A stretch of 64,000 bases of DNA from Periconia sp. R9002 (lineage: Eukaryota; Ascomycota; Dothideomycetes; Pleosporales; Periconiaceae): positions 62,001 through 126,000 of the forward strand of contig JAMAHW010000082.1 of NCBI GenBank assembly GCA_023627715.1, in the 5' to 3' direction. The position numbers and the translations under genes were made by a program. Each line of letters opens with the position of its first letter. Position 1 is the stretch's first letter. Shown piece by piece: positions 37,401-48,422 of this stretch. Below the pieces are notes generated by a model that was not told the DNA's origin, did not search any database, and saw only the letters and a list, made by a program, of their open reading frames with translations.

Positions 37401-40400
37401 ATCAGCGGTGACGGTGGTACCATGGTCTTTCAACTTGACATAGCTCTTGTAGTTAGCCTTGGGGTCGATAGGATCTGCAAGGCGGTAGTTTTTCCAACCA
37501 GGTGACAGATATACTGCCTTGCCATTGTTCTCTCGTAAACCATTGACAAGGAAGCCAGCAAGATGAGCAGTACCATCCATCCAGAATGGGCAGCATATGT
37601 AGCCATCGCAGTCACTTCCCTGGTAAAGTTTGATGGTGGCCATTGCCTCCAATTGACTTTCGTCGGCAATGATCTCTTTCATGCTTCGATATTTCTCGCC
37701 ATAGACCAGGACACTATCAAAAAGTCGATAGGCGAGATCCGAGAGCAGCTTCTGGGATAGTCCTCGGAAAAGCTTGGCCTCCAAACGGTTCATGTCCTGG
37801 AGCACAGCCTCCTGCTCAGCGGCCCATTCTGACACCCAGTCTTGTCGTTTTTCGAACCCGATTTGACATCTCGCATGTACCTGGGAGCCCTTAGGGCCAG
37901 TGGTTTCGAAGCGCACCTTAGTAGACTTATCAAGCAGGTCAGTATTCGAAACAATGCGCATGACTAAAGTTTCTCCATCCGGATTGTGAGGTGCAATTAT
38001 CGTCTTGTCGATCTGTAGTTGAGATACAAAAGTCCGGTAGCCAGTCTGAAGTTCAATCTCATCCTGGCGCAGATGCTCACCAATGGCGAGTGCAACGTCG
38101 GTATAAAGTCCCTAGAATTCCGATTAGTAATTCATGAGTCGAAGACCTCCGTCGGAAAGTACTCACAGCTGGGCAGAGATATGAATCATTCATCATATGT
38201 CCTTGCATAGCTTCGTAAAGATGAGGGTGTAGGAGGTCGGTCTCAAAAGTAAGCATGAGAAAGCCATCTTGCTCTGACCTTGATAAGAGCTTTTGTAACG
38301 ACTTGAACGGAAGATCAATGTTCAACGGGGTTGCATTGGTACTCTCAGTGATAGGTGCTGGTGTGGGATTTTCAGCTGGAGCCGGAGCACTTGTATTGTA
38401 CTGAACCTGGGGCAGCCAATAATGTTGTTCGTCTAGTGCGTAAGAGGGCATATTTATTAGATGATGAGCCGTCGATCCCTCTTGGTCGCGTTGGAACTCT
38501 TTCCAGTTGATTGTGCTTCCACCGTTGTAGAGACTCGCAAGCAATTTTCCTGAAGTTGACCAAGCACTCGCATCTTTTCTCAATAATGACAAGTTACCTT
38601 CCACAAGATCTAGACTGGACTTGATCATGGGACTACAGATGGCGTGCGGTCCAAGTTCTACCCAGATTGATGGAGTCTCTTCTCCAGCCCTCAAGACATC
38701 TGAGAATTTGACACTTCCTCGTGTATGTTGCTTGAAGAAATCCGGCTTGATTTGGGTGGCAGATTTCACAACAGCGCCTGTTGTAGGGGACAGCAGTGGG
38801 ATCTGGGGATCATTAAACCGCATACCATGCTGAGCAGCGACTAGATCCTCGCCCAAAACATCCATCTGTGATGAGTGAAATGCAAATGGTGTGTCAACAA
38901 GGGAACATTGTGTCTTCTCGTTTTTCAGCTGTTGCTCGACACTCTCGAGTTGCTGAACTGGGCCCGATAGGACGATGTCTGATGGGCTGTTGTAACAAGC
39001 AACCTCAACCCCTGATTTCTCGAGGCTCAAATGTTTTTCAACGTCTTGTAGAGATGCTCGAACTGCCAGCATACCGTGAGTGCCAACCTGGCACCGTTGC
39101 TCCAATGCCGTTGCACGCAACCCAGTAATGTAGAGCAAATCATCCGTGGAAATAATGCCGCTCGCGCAGAGAGCGACGTATTCTCCCAGACTATGCCCTG
39201 TTACAGCATCGGCGACAACTCCCCAAGATTTGATAAGCTGATACATGGCAATCTGCGATATCACGTAACCTAGCTGCCTTTGTACAAAAGTGAGATGATC
39301 GTCTTTGCCAGCGAAATAGGCTTTAGTGGATGTATAACCCAATCGCTGGGCACTTTGGTCAAGGCGAAGTACTTCAGTGTGGAAGAGAGCACTTGTTTCA
39401 AAGAGTTCCAGGAGTGCTGAGGGTCGCAAGTTGGTGTAACCAGTAAATACCACTTTTATGCTCGCCGGCTTGGAAGGCTTCTTAATAGAGACCTGTAGCT
39501 TTGATCTCAGTTGCTTCTCCAAGTCTTTCTGATCGGAAGCCACTACAGCACATCTGAAGTCGAAGTGTGGACGGCGTACAGTGGTGGTATAGGAGACACT
39601 CGGTAGGTCAAGAGCCGGTTGTCGCGTGCTCCAATCCATGAGAGATTCGATATTGGATTTCAGCGCTTTCTCCGATTTTCCACTAACTACAACAACTTCT
39701 GGTTTCTGTGCATTGCTTGGGCCTACTTGATCTCTTGGAGGCGCTTCCTCTAGGATCATTGACGTGTTTCCTCCGGCTGCCGAAAAGTTGCTGATCAGGA
39801 TGCGGCGAAGGCCATCATGTGATTCCACTGGCGCTTTCCAATCTTGCAATTCAGACGCTATGCGCACATTCAGCGGGTCGATGTCTGGAACACGCCTTCT
39901 CACACCCGAATGAATACCGATATGAGGCGGAATCTTCTTCTCTCGCAGCATCAAGAGACCCTTGACGAGGGACGTGAGACCGCTTGCACCTTCTCCGTGA
40001 CCCACATTTGCTTTCACTGCGCCAACATAAAGTGGATTTTCATCACTTCTTCGTTCCGGAGCAAGCACACTAGACACAGATCCGAGTTCCACCGTGTCGC
40101 CAGCCTGAGTGCCTGTGCCGTGCATCTCAGCGTAGCTGATGTCTTCTGGTCGCAAGTTTGCCTGTGATAGGATTCTGCGAAATAGTCTTGCCTGCGTCGC
40201 TCCATGTGGTCTAGTAATTGATTCAGAGCTGCTCGAATGGTTCGTTGAAATTGCGCGTATTACGCCGAGAATATTATCATTGTCAGCAACAGCATCGGAC
40301 AATCTCTTGACTAGTATGGTTGCGACAGCCTCTCCGCGACAATAACCATCGGCATGTTCGTCAAATGTCTTGCATTGACCTGTTTTGGAAAGGAAATGAC

Positions 40401-42448
40401 CCAAGTCTAACCCTTTGTAACTGTAAGGAGCTGCTAAGATGTTGGTGCCTACCACGATCGCAGTAGAGCAGTCATGGTTCCAAAGACTGTTGCACGCGTG
40501 GTTCAAAGCTACCATACTGGAAGAGCACGCAGTATCAAAAGCCACGGCTGGCCCGTCGAACCCGTATATGAAGTTCACTTTTCCCTAAAATCTCTCAGTA
40601 AGGTGTGTGGCACTATCATATAAGGATCACTTACTGGGCCAAATGCCCTTGAGCTACCAGGAATGTAGTATGGATCTACATGTTGACTCATATATTCCTC
40701 TTTATACTCCTCAGTCGCACTACCCCAGAACGTGCCAACCTTGAAAGAACTCGTCGATGAGGTGCTGTCCTGCACGAATCCAGCCATATCCATGGCTTCT
40801 TGGACAGTTGTAAGACCCAGTCTGTGAGCAGGATCCGTGTTGATTGCTTCTCGGGGAGACATGTGGAAGAAGCGTGGATCAAACAGGCCCGGTTCATCGA
40901 GGAAACACCCCCATACCTTGTTGTCTTTGAAGTGACGTGTTTTGTCGAAACGTTGGGCGGGTAATTCTTGGACAGCATTGACCCCTTCTTCAAGCAGCCT
41001 CCAAAACTCTTCCGTGTTTCCGGCAGAAGGAAAACGACCCGACATTCCAATGATAGCGAGAGGCTCGTTTTTGCTCGGTCGTTTGTTGTTGTCCACTTTT
41101 CCGGTGTCACATTCTAATTTCACGTCTGCAACTCCGATCCTTTGAAGGCCACTAGCAAGGAATTTACCTTGCAGATCCGGTCCAAAGGTCCGCACACTGC
41201 AGGAGGATTCGAATCTTTCTTGTTGTAACACTGCTTTACAATCAACAAGCATAGACTCCCAATTGACGGGTTCCGCCAAGATTCCGAGTAGCACGTTTCC
41301 GAAAAAATCATTTCCGGTATCTACAGTTGTCGAGCCCGCGTCATTTTGAGCGATCAACTTTTTCCGCTGTTGAGAGATCGGGTGTGATAAAACGTCCTAA
41401 AACAAAGGGGGTTCAAAGTCAGTAGATTCCAATAGGGGATATGGTGTAGTGTAGGGAGGTGTTGCGATGGCAAAGCACGTGGTATCTCAGTGAGAAATAT
41501 GCATACCAGGGAGAATCCATCCTGTTCCAGCAAGTTGGCTACTTGCGTCTCTGAGAAAAGCCCCTTTGCATGATATGGCGCATAAATTGGGAGACGACGT
41601 AGAACAGGCGGTTTTCCACTATTGGGAAGGGACGTGAGATGCGTTGCAATCTGATCCAGGCTAGATGGCGGCCCCCCTATACTGATTGTAGAGTTTCCGA
41701 ACGCGGATATCCATGCTCGCTTGTGATGAGGTACTTTCTAAGGAGATAGTTAGCTTCGTAAATGATTTTCATAGAGTATACCGTGTGTAAAAAAGATTTG
41801 CCTGACGGTGAATTGCTTACCAAATCATCCTGAAGTGTCGCGAGGTCCTGCTCATTGCAAAGTCCCAAGCTAGTGGGAATGGAAAGCGCCCAGCTTTCGC
41901 TCTCGGTGGATTTTAATTCAATGCCGTTCCCAACAGATTCAGTCAAAAGACCGGTTCGAAATGCTAGTACAGTTGCTGCGACAGCCAAGGGAATCAGATC
42001 GGAAATCGACACAGAAAGAGAGATAGCGGCGGCGGCAAGCTGCCCTACACATGTGCCGACGCAAATGCTATCGTCAGCATTAGGATATGAGACTTTTGAA
42101 TTATGTTCATGTGCGCTGCCAGCTCTTGTTAGTACTGATTCTAGAAAATCCGCTGTTGTTGTGAGGGAACACTCACTTGATGAAGTAGGCCAGCTGGACG
42201 AAAACGACTTCCGCTAAATGCAGAGCAGGATGGCGAGCACCCTTCAGGTCATTAAGAGTATCAAAGTCCGGAAATGCAGCTCGTTGGAGAGAGGGCAATC
42301 GAGAAACCTCCTTTTGCAAAGCGACTCGAACATCGTCCTGGAACTGGCAAAGCAAGGGCCCCAGGCCTTTTCCTTTGCTCAGAATTGTGCTCAGTAAGGA
42401 GCTCGTCTCTTGCGAGCTATCCCCAAAGAATAATATTCTCCGTACCAT
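34463..42448 (-). CDS. Non-reducing polyketide synthase SAT-KS-AT-PT-ACP-ACP-TE-MT
   Basis: Eight exons, right to left: 42177-42448, 41821-42115, 41507-41737, 40635-41396, 38167-40584, 35757-38111, 34795-35709 and 34463-34696. They join in phase to 2,493 residues. Start ATG at 42,448 (context CACCATGG). SAT: active Cys about 113 in GTCVG. KS: about 375-800, Cys540 in DTACSSS, His675 and His716. AT: Ser985 in GHSLGEY, His1090. PT: His1316 in GHMMND and Asp1505 in FWMDG. ACP1 Ser1674 (GIDSLL) and ACP2 Ser1799 (GLDSLM). TE: Ser1953 in GYSSG, His2103 in GNHFS. An MT module follows, with the SAM motif ILEVGAGTGG at about 2307-2316 and FGTLSGWWLGEE near the end. The enzyme should build, cyclise and release an aromatic polyketide. 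Every catalytic residue I looked for is present. Product unknown. The TE-then-MT order is odd and is discussed in the findings. Confidence 0.95.
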
Positions 42449-43471
42449 GGTGAAATGTTGAATTCTTGCTGCTTGTAGCAAAGTGGTTGAATGTCTAGGT
42501 TTTTCTTGATGTGTTCAGGAGAACTTGCTCCATTTGGACTCTTCAACGGCTATCCTTAACTTAGACCCCAGCTCTATAGCCTGGTCAAATGCTAAATATC
42601 TGTATGTTTGACTCGATCCGTCACCTCGAAGATAACAGGGTCTTGAAGATACCGTCTCCACCACAATGCTCCATGTAGGACTTGTAACGGCGATCACTGT
42701 ACACCAAACCCCAGTTCTGACGCAATTTCTGGGCTTGGCGTCATTGAACGGCGTCATTTAACGGGCATTTTTTCACTCAAAATATTACTTGCTGATTATA
42801 AGAGTAATGTGGGGGAACGAAATCGTATGATAATTTCAATCATAACGGCCGGGGAAGTTACACATTCTATTCCCCGGGCGGCGGCTGATCGCATTCTCTC
42901 GTATGCATGAGCATATGAGCATCCATGAGTGGTTAGGGTTACACAACCACCGCGTAGGCGGCTGCATGCTTTACGGACATGGGGGTATCAAGCACGGCGA
43001 CGTCTCTTCACCTTCCTTTCACGATTGAGGGCCCGCACGCAAATTAAAATTACTAGTGTAATACTAAACACCCCAACATGCATTTTTACTATTGTTCGCC
43101 GGGTGGATAACTCGCATCGTGAAAAATATGGACTCAATATGATGAGTTGGAATACAAGACTTTATGCGGTTAGAAGCGGGCCCTTTCATGTACTGTACTT
43201 GCAGACTAGTCACGCTCGATTATGGAAGTTACAAGATGTTACGCTGGTGGTGAACCTCGTGGATTTGAGTGTTCTTCCATTTAGATATTGGGTTGGTTTC
43301 TCGTGACCGATCTTTGTGATATAACCGTTCTTTCTTCTTTGGCATATTTCTAGGCGAGATAGGCGCTTAATTACATCACAAGGTCTATTTCTTGAAACAA
43401 ATCGTAATGTCATTGAGTGGTGCCGCTAAGCAATCCGGCAGCTGATTATTGCCCTCAATAGCTATCTAGGT
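42449..43471. other. PKS promoter region
   Basis: About 1 kb between the PKS start and the 3' end of the methyltransferase gene; both genes lie on the minus strand. No gene recognised. It holds CATAACGGCCG at 42,841-42,851. Confidence 0.6.
42841..42851 (+). promoter_or_regulatory. Candidate cluster motif CATAACGGCCG, copy 1
   Basis: Exact 11-base match to a sequence at 45,212-45,222 in another promoter of the cluster. The CGGCCG core is a direct inverted pair of CGG triplets, the half-site bound by many Zn2Cys6 regulators. Regulatory role inferred. Confidence 0.35.
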
Positions 43472-44935
43472 CTAGCGAAACTCGAAGTCTATGAGAGAGA
43501 ACATGGACCCTTCAGCCCCTTCCTTGACGCCAGCAAAATGGAACGAGTCACTTGCGGCTGTGAATATGGAAACAAATTCTTCGAGAGTTCTTTCGTGTGC
43601 TCCGTGTCCCGCAATCATGATCTGATCCTCGACTCTGAAAACACGGTTAGATTAATGGAAACACTGGGAGATACACATATCTTACCTTCTTCCTTCGAAG
43701 TCCCAAGCATTGCTCCGCATTGCAGGCGCAGCAGGCATCAGCGTCTCCGCAATCAACACGTGCGCACCTGACTGTAGGGCTGGTAGCAAAGCCTTGAGGA
43801 TTTTGATGCATACATCATCTGGCCAGTCGTGCAGAATACTCTTGAAAATATAGGCCTTCGCAACTATCTTCTGGGATGTGAAAAAGTCATGTTGCACGAA
43901 GGAAATGCGTGAATCGAGGTTCAGCTTCTGCGCTATGGCCTGACCTTCTTTGAGAGCTGCTGGGGCGACATCTTGGGTGACGACGTGAAGCGAGGGATAC
44001 GCTTGTGCTAAAACGACACTCGTGGACCCTGCTGATCCTCCCACCTCGAAAACAGTTAATCCATGCCCTCATCTAGTTAGATTATGACTCACGTCGACAA
44101 CTGGGCCGGCACCTAGAGAACTCCAATCCCAAGCCTCGATCAAAAAGTCTGCGGACCAGCATGGGATTTTGGCGCGAGATCCGAGATAAAGCGAGTACCT
44201 TTGAGCCGCATCGGTCCTTTTTTCAAAATATTCGAAGATATCCACGTATTCCGGGAATGCGAGATTAGCGGCAGAGGCTGGGCCTTTCGGTCCATATACC
44301 TGTTTCTTGTAAAGAGCTTCTGGGAGCTTTACCAAGTGCGAAGACACCTCCGCTGACCACATCAAGCAATAATTGTGAAGATCCCGGTCAAGGAGTTTTG
44401 CGGAGCTAGCCGTGTGGCCGATAACACCCACAGGGTCCTCGTAGAAGATACCATTGGCGATAGCATACCGAATTACACGCGTCGTTACTACTGCTGATAG
44501 GCCTATTTCAGCCACAAGATCATCGAGGCTTCGCGTTTTCCCCAGGGGAATGCGCCGCGGGATTTCAAGTCGTACAAGGCTTCCTAGGTTGGCAACTTTG
44601 GCTGCTGACCTAGATGCACGTCAGCACGGCCGGGCTTTTCCTCCTTGCTTTTTCTTTGTCTCCGTTTTGATACAAAGGGTAGCATACCAGGATAGAGAGC
44701 AAAGGTAATCGATGGGGCCCATGGTCAGTTGAGTTAGACCCTGGGTCGCATTAATCAAAGCATTGCGCGCTTGACGCAGTGCCTCGGCGTTCGTGTTCTG
44801 TGAATGTCGGGGGTCGAAATCATGAGCGCTCTGCTCATTAAATGAAGGGTGTGGCAGATTTGCCTCGTTCAATAGTCGTTCGAGTTCCGCTGCCTTCAGA
44901 GATACCTCTTTGGCGAAATCCGTAATAGTGGCCAT
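43472..44935 (-). CDS. SAM-dependent O-methyltransferase
   Basis: Exons 44688-44935, 44093-44609, 43686-44044 and 43472-43634 give 428 residues. The N-terminal winged-helix dimerisation region includes SLDDLVAEIGLSAVVTTRVI. The class I methyltransferase fold has motif I VVDVGGSAGS (about 258-267) and the catalytic-type motif SILHDWPDD. The region LKALLPALQSGAHVLIAE follows, and the end is GHGAHERTLEEFVSIF. This is the fungal plant-type O-methyltransferase family that acts on phenolic hydroxyls in polyketide pathways (OmtA and CTB2/CTB3 are examples of the family). Here it most likely methylates the PKS product or a later intermediate. It shares a 374-bp divergent promoter with the FAD monooxygenase. 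ATG at 44,935 has A at -3. Confidence 0.93.
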
Positions 44936-45309
44936 TGTAGATCGTGTTGGAATCGTTTCGTGAGCAACAAGCTTGACTGATCGCGACGCTGAGAACTTCT
45001 CTTTGAAATACCAAAGCCCTTCTTGGTGGCCAGTAGGTTCTATATGCCAGAAAATGCGTGAAAATGACTGGATATTGCAGAAAGACGAGTCCGTGTCGAT
45101 CATCATTGTGTTTATTGCCCGTGTACTTCTCGGACCCTAAATACAAAATATTGATACTTGATTATGCTTATGTCTCCGAGATGGCCATACGAATGTGGCA
45201 ATCGTCTGGGACATAACGGCCGTCGTACCATAATATTACCCCTGTACCGCCTCTACAAAGGCTTGTAATCACTCAGTCCTTCATGGTCATACTTTGATAC
45301 GGTTGTACA
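44936..45309. promoter_or_regulatory. Divergent promoter of methyltransferase and FAD monooxygenase
   Basis: 374 bp separate the two start codons, so the two genes are probably co-regulated. It contains CATAACGGCCG at 45,212-45,222, the same 11-mer found upstream of the PKS. Confidence 0.6.
45212..45222 (+). promoter_or_regulatory. Candidate cluster motif CATAACGGCCG, copy 2
   Basis: Exact copy of the 11-mer at 42,841-42,851; it sits about 90 bp upstream of the FAD monooxygenase start. Role inferred. Confidence 0.35.
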
Positions 45310-46810
45310 ATGCCACTCAACGTCATCGTTGTAGGTGCAGGCATAGCGGGACTGACTGCCGCAACTGCATTGTGCCAAGCGGGTCACTCAGTTCAGGTAG
45401 CTTTAGACACTACAGCACATGCTCGAAGGTTCAGAGGGCTGACAATGCTTCAAGATTTTCGAGAAGTCGTCGTTCAAAACCGAAGTGGGCGCTGCACTCA
45501 ACCTACTCCCTAATGGAGCCTTTGCACTCAAACGTATTGGTTTTGACTTTAGGAGAGCTTTGGTGAGGCGCCATGCAACGCTTGAAACCATCAACGGCAT
45601 TGATCTAGCATCCCTCACTCGAATCGATCTCAGCGATGTAGAAGAGAAGTATGGTGGCCATATGCAATCGGTCCTCCGAGCAGATCTACATTCTGAGCTT
45701 CTACGCCTCTCGCAGCTTGCTCCAAATCCTGCTACTTTACGACTTGGAAGTCCCATTAAAAGTGTGGATGCCACCGAAGGGGTTATCGTATTGGAATCTG
45801 GTGAAATCCATACAGCAGATTTGATTGTCGCAGCGGATGGAGCACACTCAGTTTGCAGAACCGAAGTGCTTGGCTTTGATCACCCGCCTATCGAGTCAGG
45901 CAACTATGCTTTTCGCTTTCTCATACCCACATCTGATATCAAGGACCTCGAACATACACAGCGAATGATTCCCGGGAAGCTGAGTGGCGCTAGCATTTTT
46001 GCGGATGTTCAGGATAAGTTCAAAACAAGGCATTTGGCATGGTACGAGTGTCATGGTGGTGAATTTCAGAATTTTGTGGGCATATACCCTGCCTCTCAGC
46101 ATGTACAAGGCGTAGGTAAGTCATGACAAGCTTCGTACATTACTTTGAAGAATCCCTACCCCCCCCCCCACAATGACGAGTCCCTAATCACAACTGTAGA
46201 CAATAGATTACAGCTCTTGTCGCAATTCAAACACTTTCATCCTCGCATTGTTGAGATATTGAAGTAAGCCGTCCTGACACACTCTCACAACTGGGCTGTT
46301 TTGACTGACATTTACTAAGGCTTGCTGATGATGTGAAAGTTTGGCCACTTCGATTCGATGATCCGCTACCGCAATACACTCGGGGAAGACTGATGCTTAT
46401 AGGAGATGCAGCGCATACTGTATAGTGTCACTCCCAGCTCAAGAAGGAAATATACTCACCGTGTCCAGATGCTTCCTTTCAGTGGTCAGGGAGCCAATCT
46501 AGCTATCGAAGAGTCGCAGTTATTGGGAGAGTTTTTCAGGAACACTAGTCCGGCCGAGATGCCTGCTGAGGTTAAACGATTTGAAGCAACAAGAAGGAAG
46601 CGCATAGTTACAATCAAACTTCTCTCGCGAATTCGTTTCGGCAAAGAGAACGATGCCGCATACCGCTTTCTCGAACACGACGAATTGGACAGTGCAGGTG
46701 AGTCGAATAGTATTCGAGCTAATGAAATACGCTTTGACGTTACAATAGAGATCCCACGTTCATTCCATGAACGTCTCCTTTTTGAATGGAAGTACGATAT
46801 GAGTCTTTAA
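45310..46810 (+). CDS. FAD-dependent aromatic monooxygenase
   Basis: Exons 45310-45396, 45455-46115, 46200-46263, 46320-46419, 46469-46697 and 46749-46810 give about 400 residues. The N-terminal Rossmann motif is VIVVGAGIAGLTAA. A DG-type motif lies in LIVAADGAHSVCR, and the second FAD motif is LMLIGDAAHTMLPFSGQGANLA. This is the salicylate-hydroxylase-like group of flavoprotein monooxygenases, which hydroxylate or oxidatively decarboxylate aromatic rings using NAD(P)H and oxygen. It is a likely tailoring step on the PKS product. The last intron (51 nt) has GTGAGT...AATAG ends and a GCTAAT branch site, is a multiple of three and has no stop, so reading through would add 17 residues. Intron 2 (46116-46199) contains an 11-base C run. 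Confidence 0.9.
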
Positions 46811-48422
46811 TAATATGGTAATTCGCCACTCACGTCTGAACTAGGAATAATTCGTACGGCGAGGCAGAAAAAGAAGGGGAGGGGCTATTCCATTGAATTT
46901 TGTGGAACCAAATTGAGAAATTAAGAAACGCTCATGATCAATAAACGCCTTTTGAAGTTTTTCTGACTCTCGCTTGCATACCATCGTTGCTCTCAATGCT
47001 ATCTAAGTCGTCTACCCCCAGACGTCCGGAAGGTTTAAGCGCTGGCATATTGCAAATTGTGCGTCTAGAATAGTAATATTGTAGATATCTACTAACCTTT
47101 ACTTTTCTCTAGCTATAAATTTGGTCATATAGGAGAGTGAAGTGGATGCATTTCGTGAGGATTATCCATGTGGACTCGACACCAAAATGGCCTAGACTGA
47201 GCTAGCCTCAGTTGTGCTTGAAATACCAGTCATTTTGCATCTCTAACAGTTTGTAGTGTAGTCACTGTCGGAAGTTATGAACAGCAAATACTGCCTATCA
47301 AAACAGAAATTTAGAGCGGAAAGATTGACGTCACACTTTTGTTCTAAAGTCAGACTCGCACTGCTGAATCTGATGCCTTGCAGGTGCCGCATTCATCATG
47401 CTTGCAGATAAGAATCGGACTTTTTGTCCAACAGTTTTACATGGATCACTGCATAACGTGGGGTATACTCAGCTGACCTCGTTTGTCTTTCGTATGCATG
47501 TTTAGGCTCGCCGAGCACTGTTACTTCGTGATCAATCATGTTTGTCCGTAGCCAGCCAACGTTGGTTTGAAGATTGATTGCTGCACTAACTAATCCATTT
47601 GTGTCTGCGATTTTAATGAAGAGGGGCATCTTAGAGGTTTAGTTTATTAGCCAAGGTCGTAAAAATGTAGTATCGCTTACTTGTTTGCGATTACGACCAT
47701 TCACCACCGAGCACTTTTGAATCAATTGATTTGTTTGGTGGTTCATAACACTAACCTTACTAGTAAGTCAAGGGTAAGCGTTAACGGCCCGTGCCGGGAA
47801 TAAAAGGGGAACACGTTTAGCGAGTGCCTGTTATTCCATGTAATCTAAACATGTTAACATTGACTAATCAGATAATAATACAAATGTAGTAATAATCTAC
47901 GCCATTAGACTAAATGCATCAATGTATTGTATAATGGAGATTGCAAATCAATCGAGAGATATGCGCCTATAGTGAACAGCCATCAATGTATGTGCAAGGA
48001 GCAGAAAAGCATCCTTGAATTTGTAATCCCCAACCATGACTTATACAAGAGATGCACTGGCGACGTAGTTCGTGCAGAGAGAGGGCTCTCGATGAGTATT
48101 GTGGTGAATAAAACCTAGATTATGTGACTCGCATAGACCATGAATTATAAACAAAGACCATTATTTCCCGATTCATCTTAGCTCGATTTGAGAAATAATC
48201 GCCGGTTGGGAAGGCATTCCTAAGCAAAACACCATCTTGATTTGTAAATTGATACATCAAAACCAAGTTGCAGTCGGCGCAGATAAGCCATGCCCGTCAC
48301 TACAGACGCCCCAGATCACCTTCTCTCTTCATCGTCCGCTGCGACATTGCATTGGACTTCGCGAACAAACTCGCATTCCTCGTATCTGCAACTCGGCTGA
48401 CGGCGAGCTTCATCCGCCAGAC
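46811..48422. other. 1.6-kb gene-free gap inside the cluster
   Basis: A/T-rich sequence between the FAD monooxygenase and the second MFS gene. I found no spliced or unspliced gene I could support. It ends with the promoter of the downstream transporter, and TAACGGCC at 47,782-47,789 repeats the core of the putative cluster motif. Confidence 0.55.
47782..47789 (+). promoter_or_regulatory. Candidate cluster motif core TAACGGCC, copy 3
   Basis: Eight-base match to the core of the two 11-mers upstream of the PKS and the monooxygenase, about 630 bp before the second MFS start. An 8-mer is expected by chance about twice in 64 kb on both strands, so weight is low. Confidence 0.2.

Noticed and set aside
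47396..47629. 77-residue open frame on the minus strand in the cluster gap
   Set aside because: It begins with ATG but has no recognisable domain, no splice-extended partner and lies in A/T-rich sequence.
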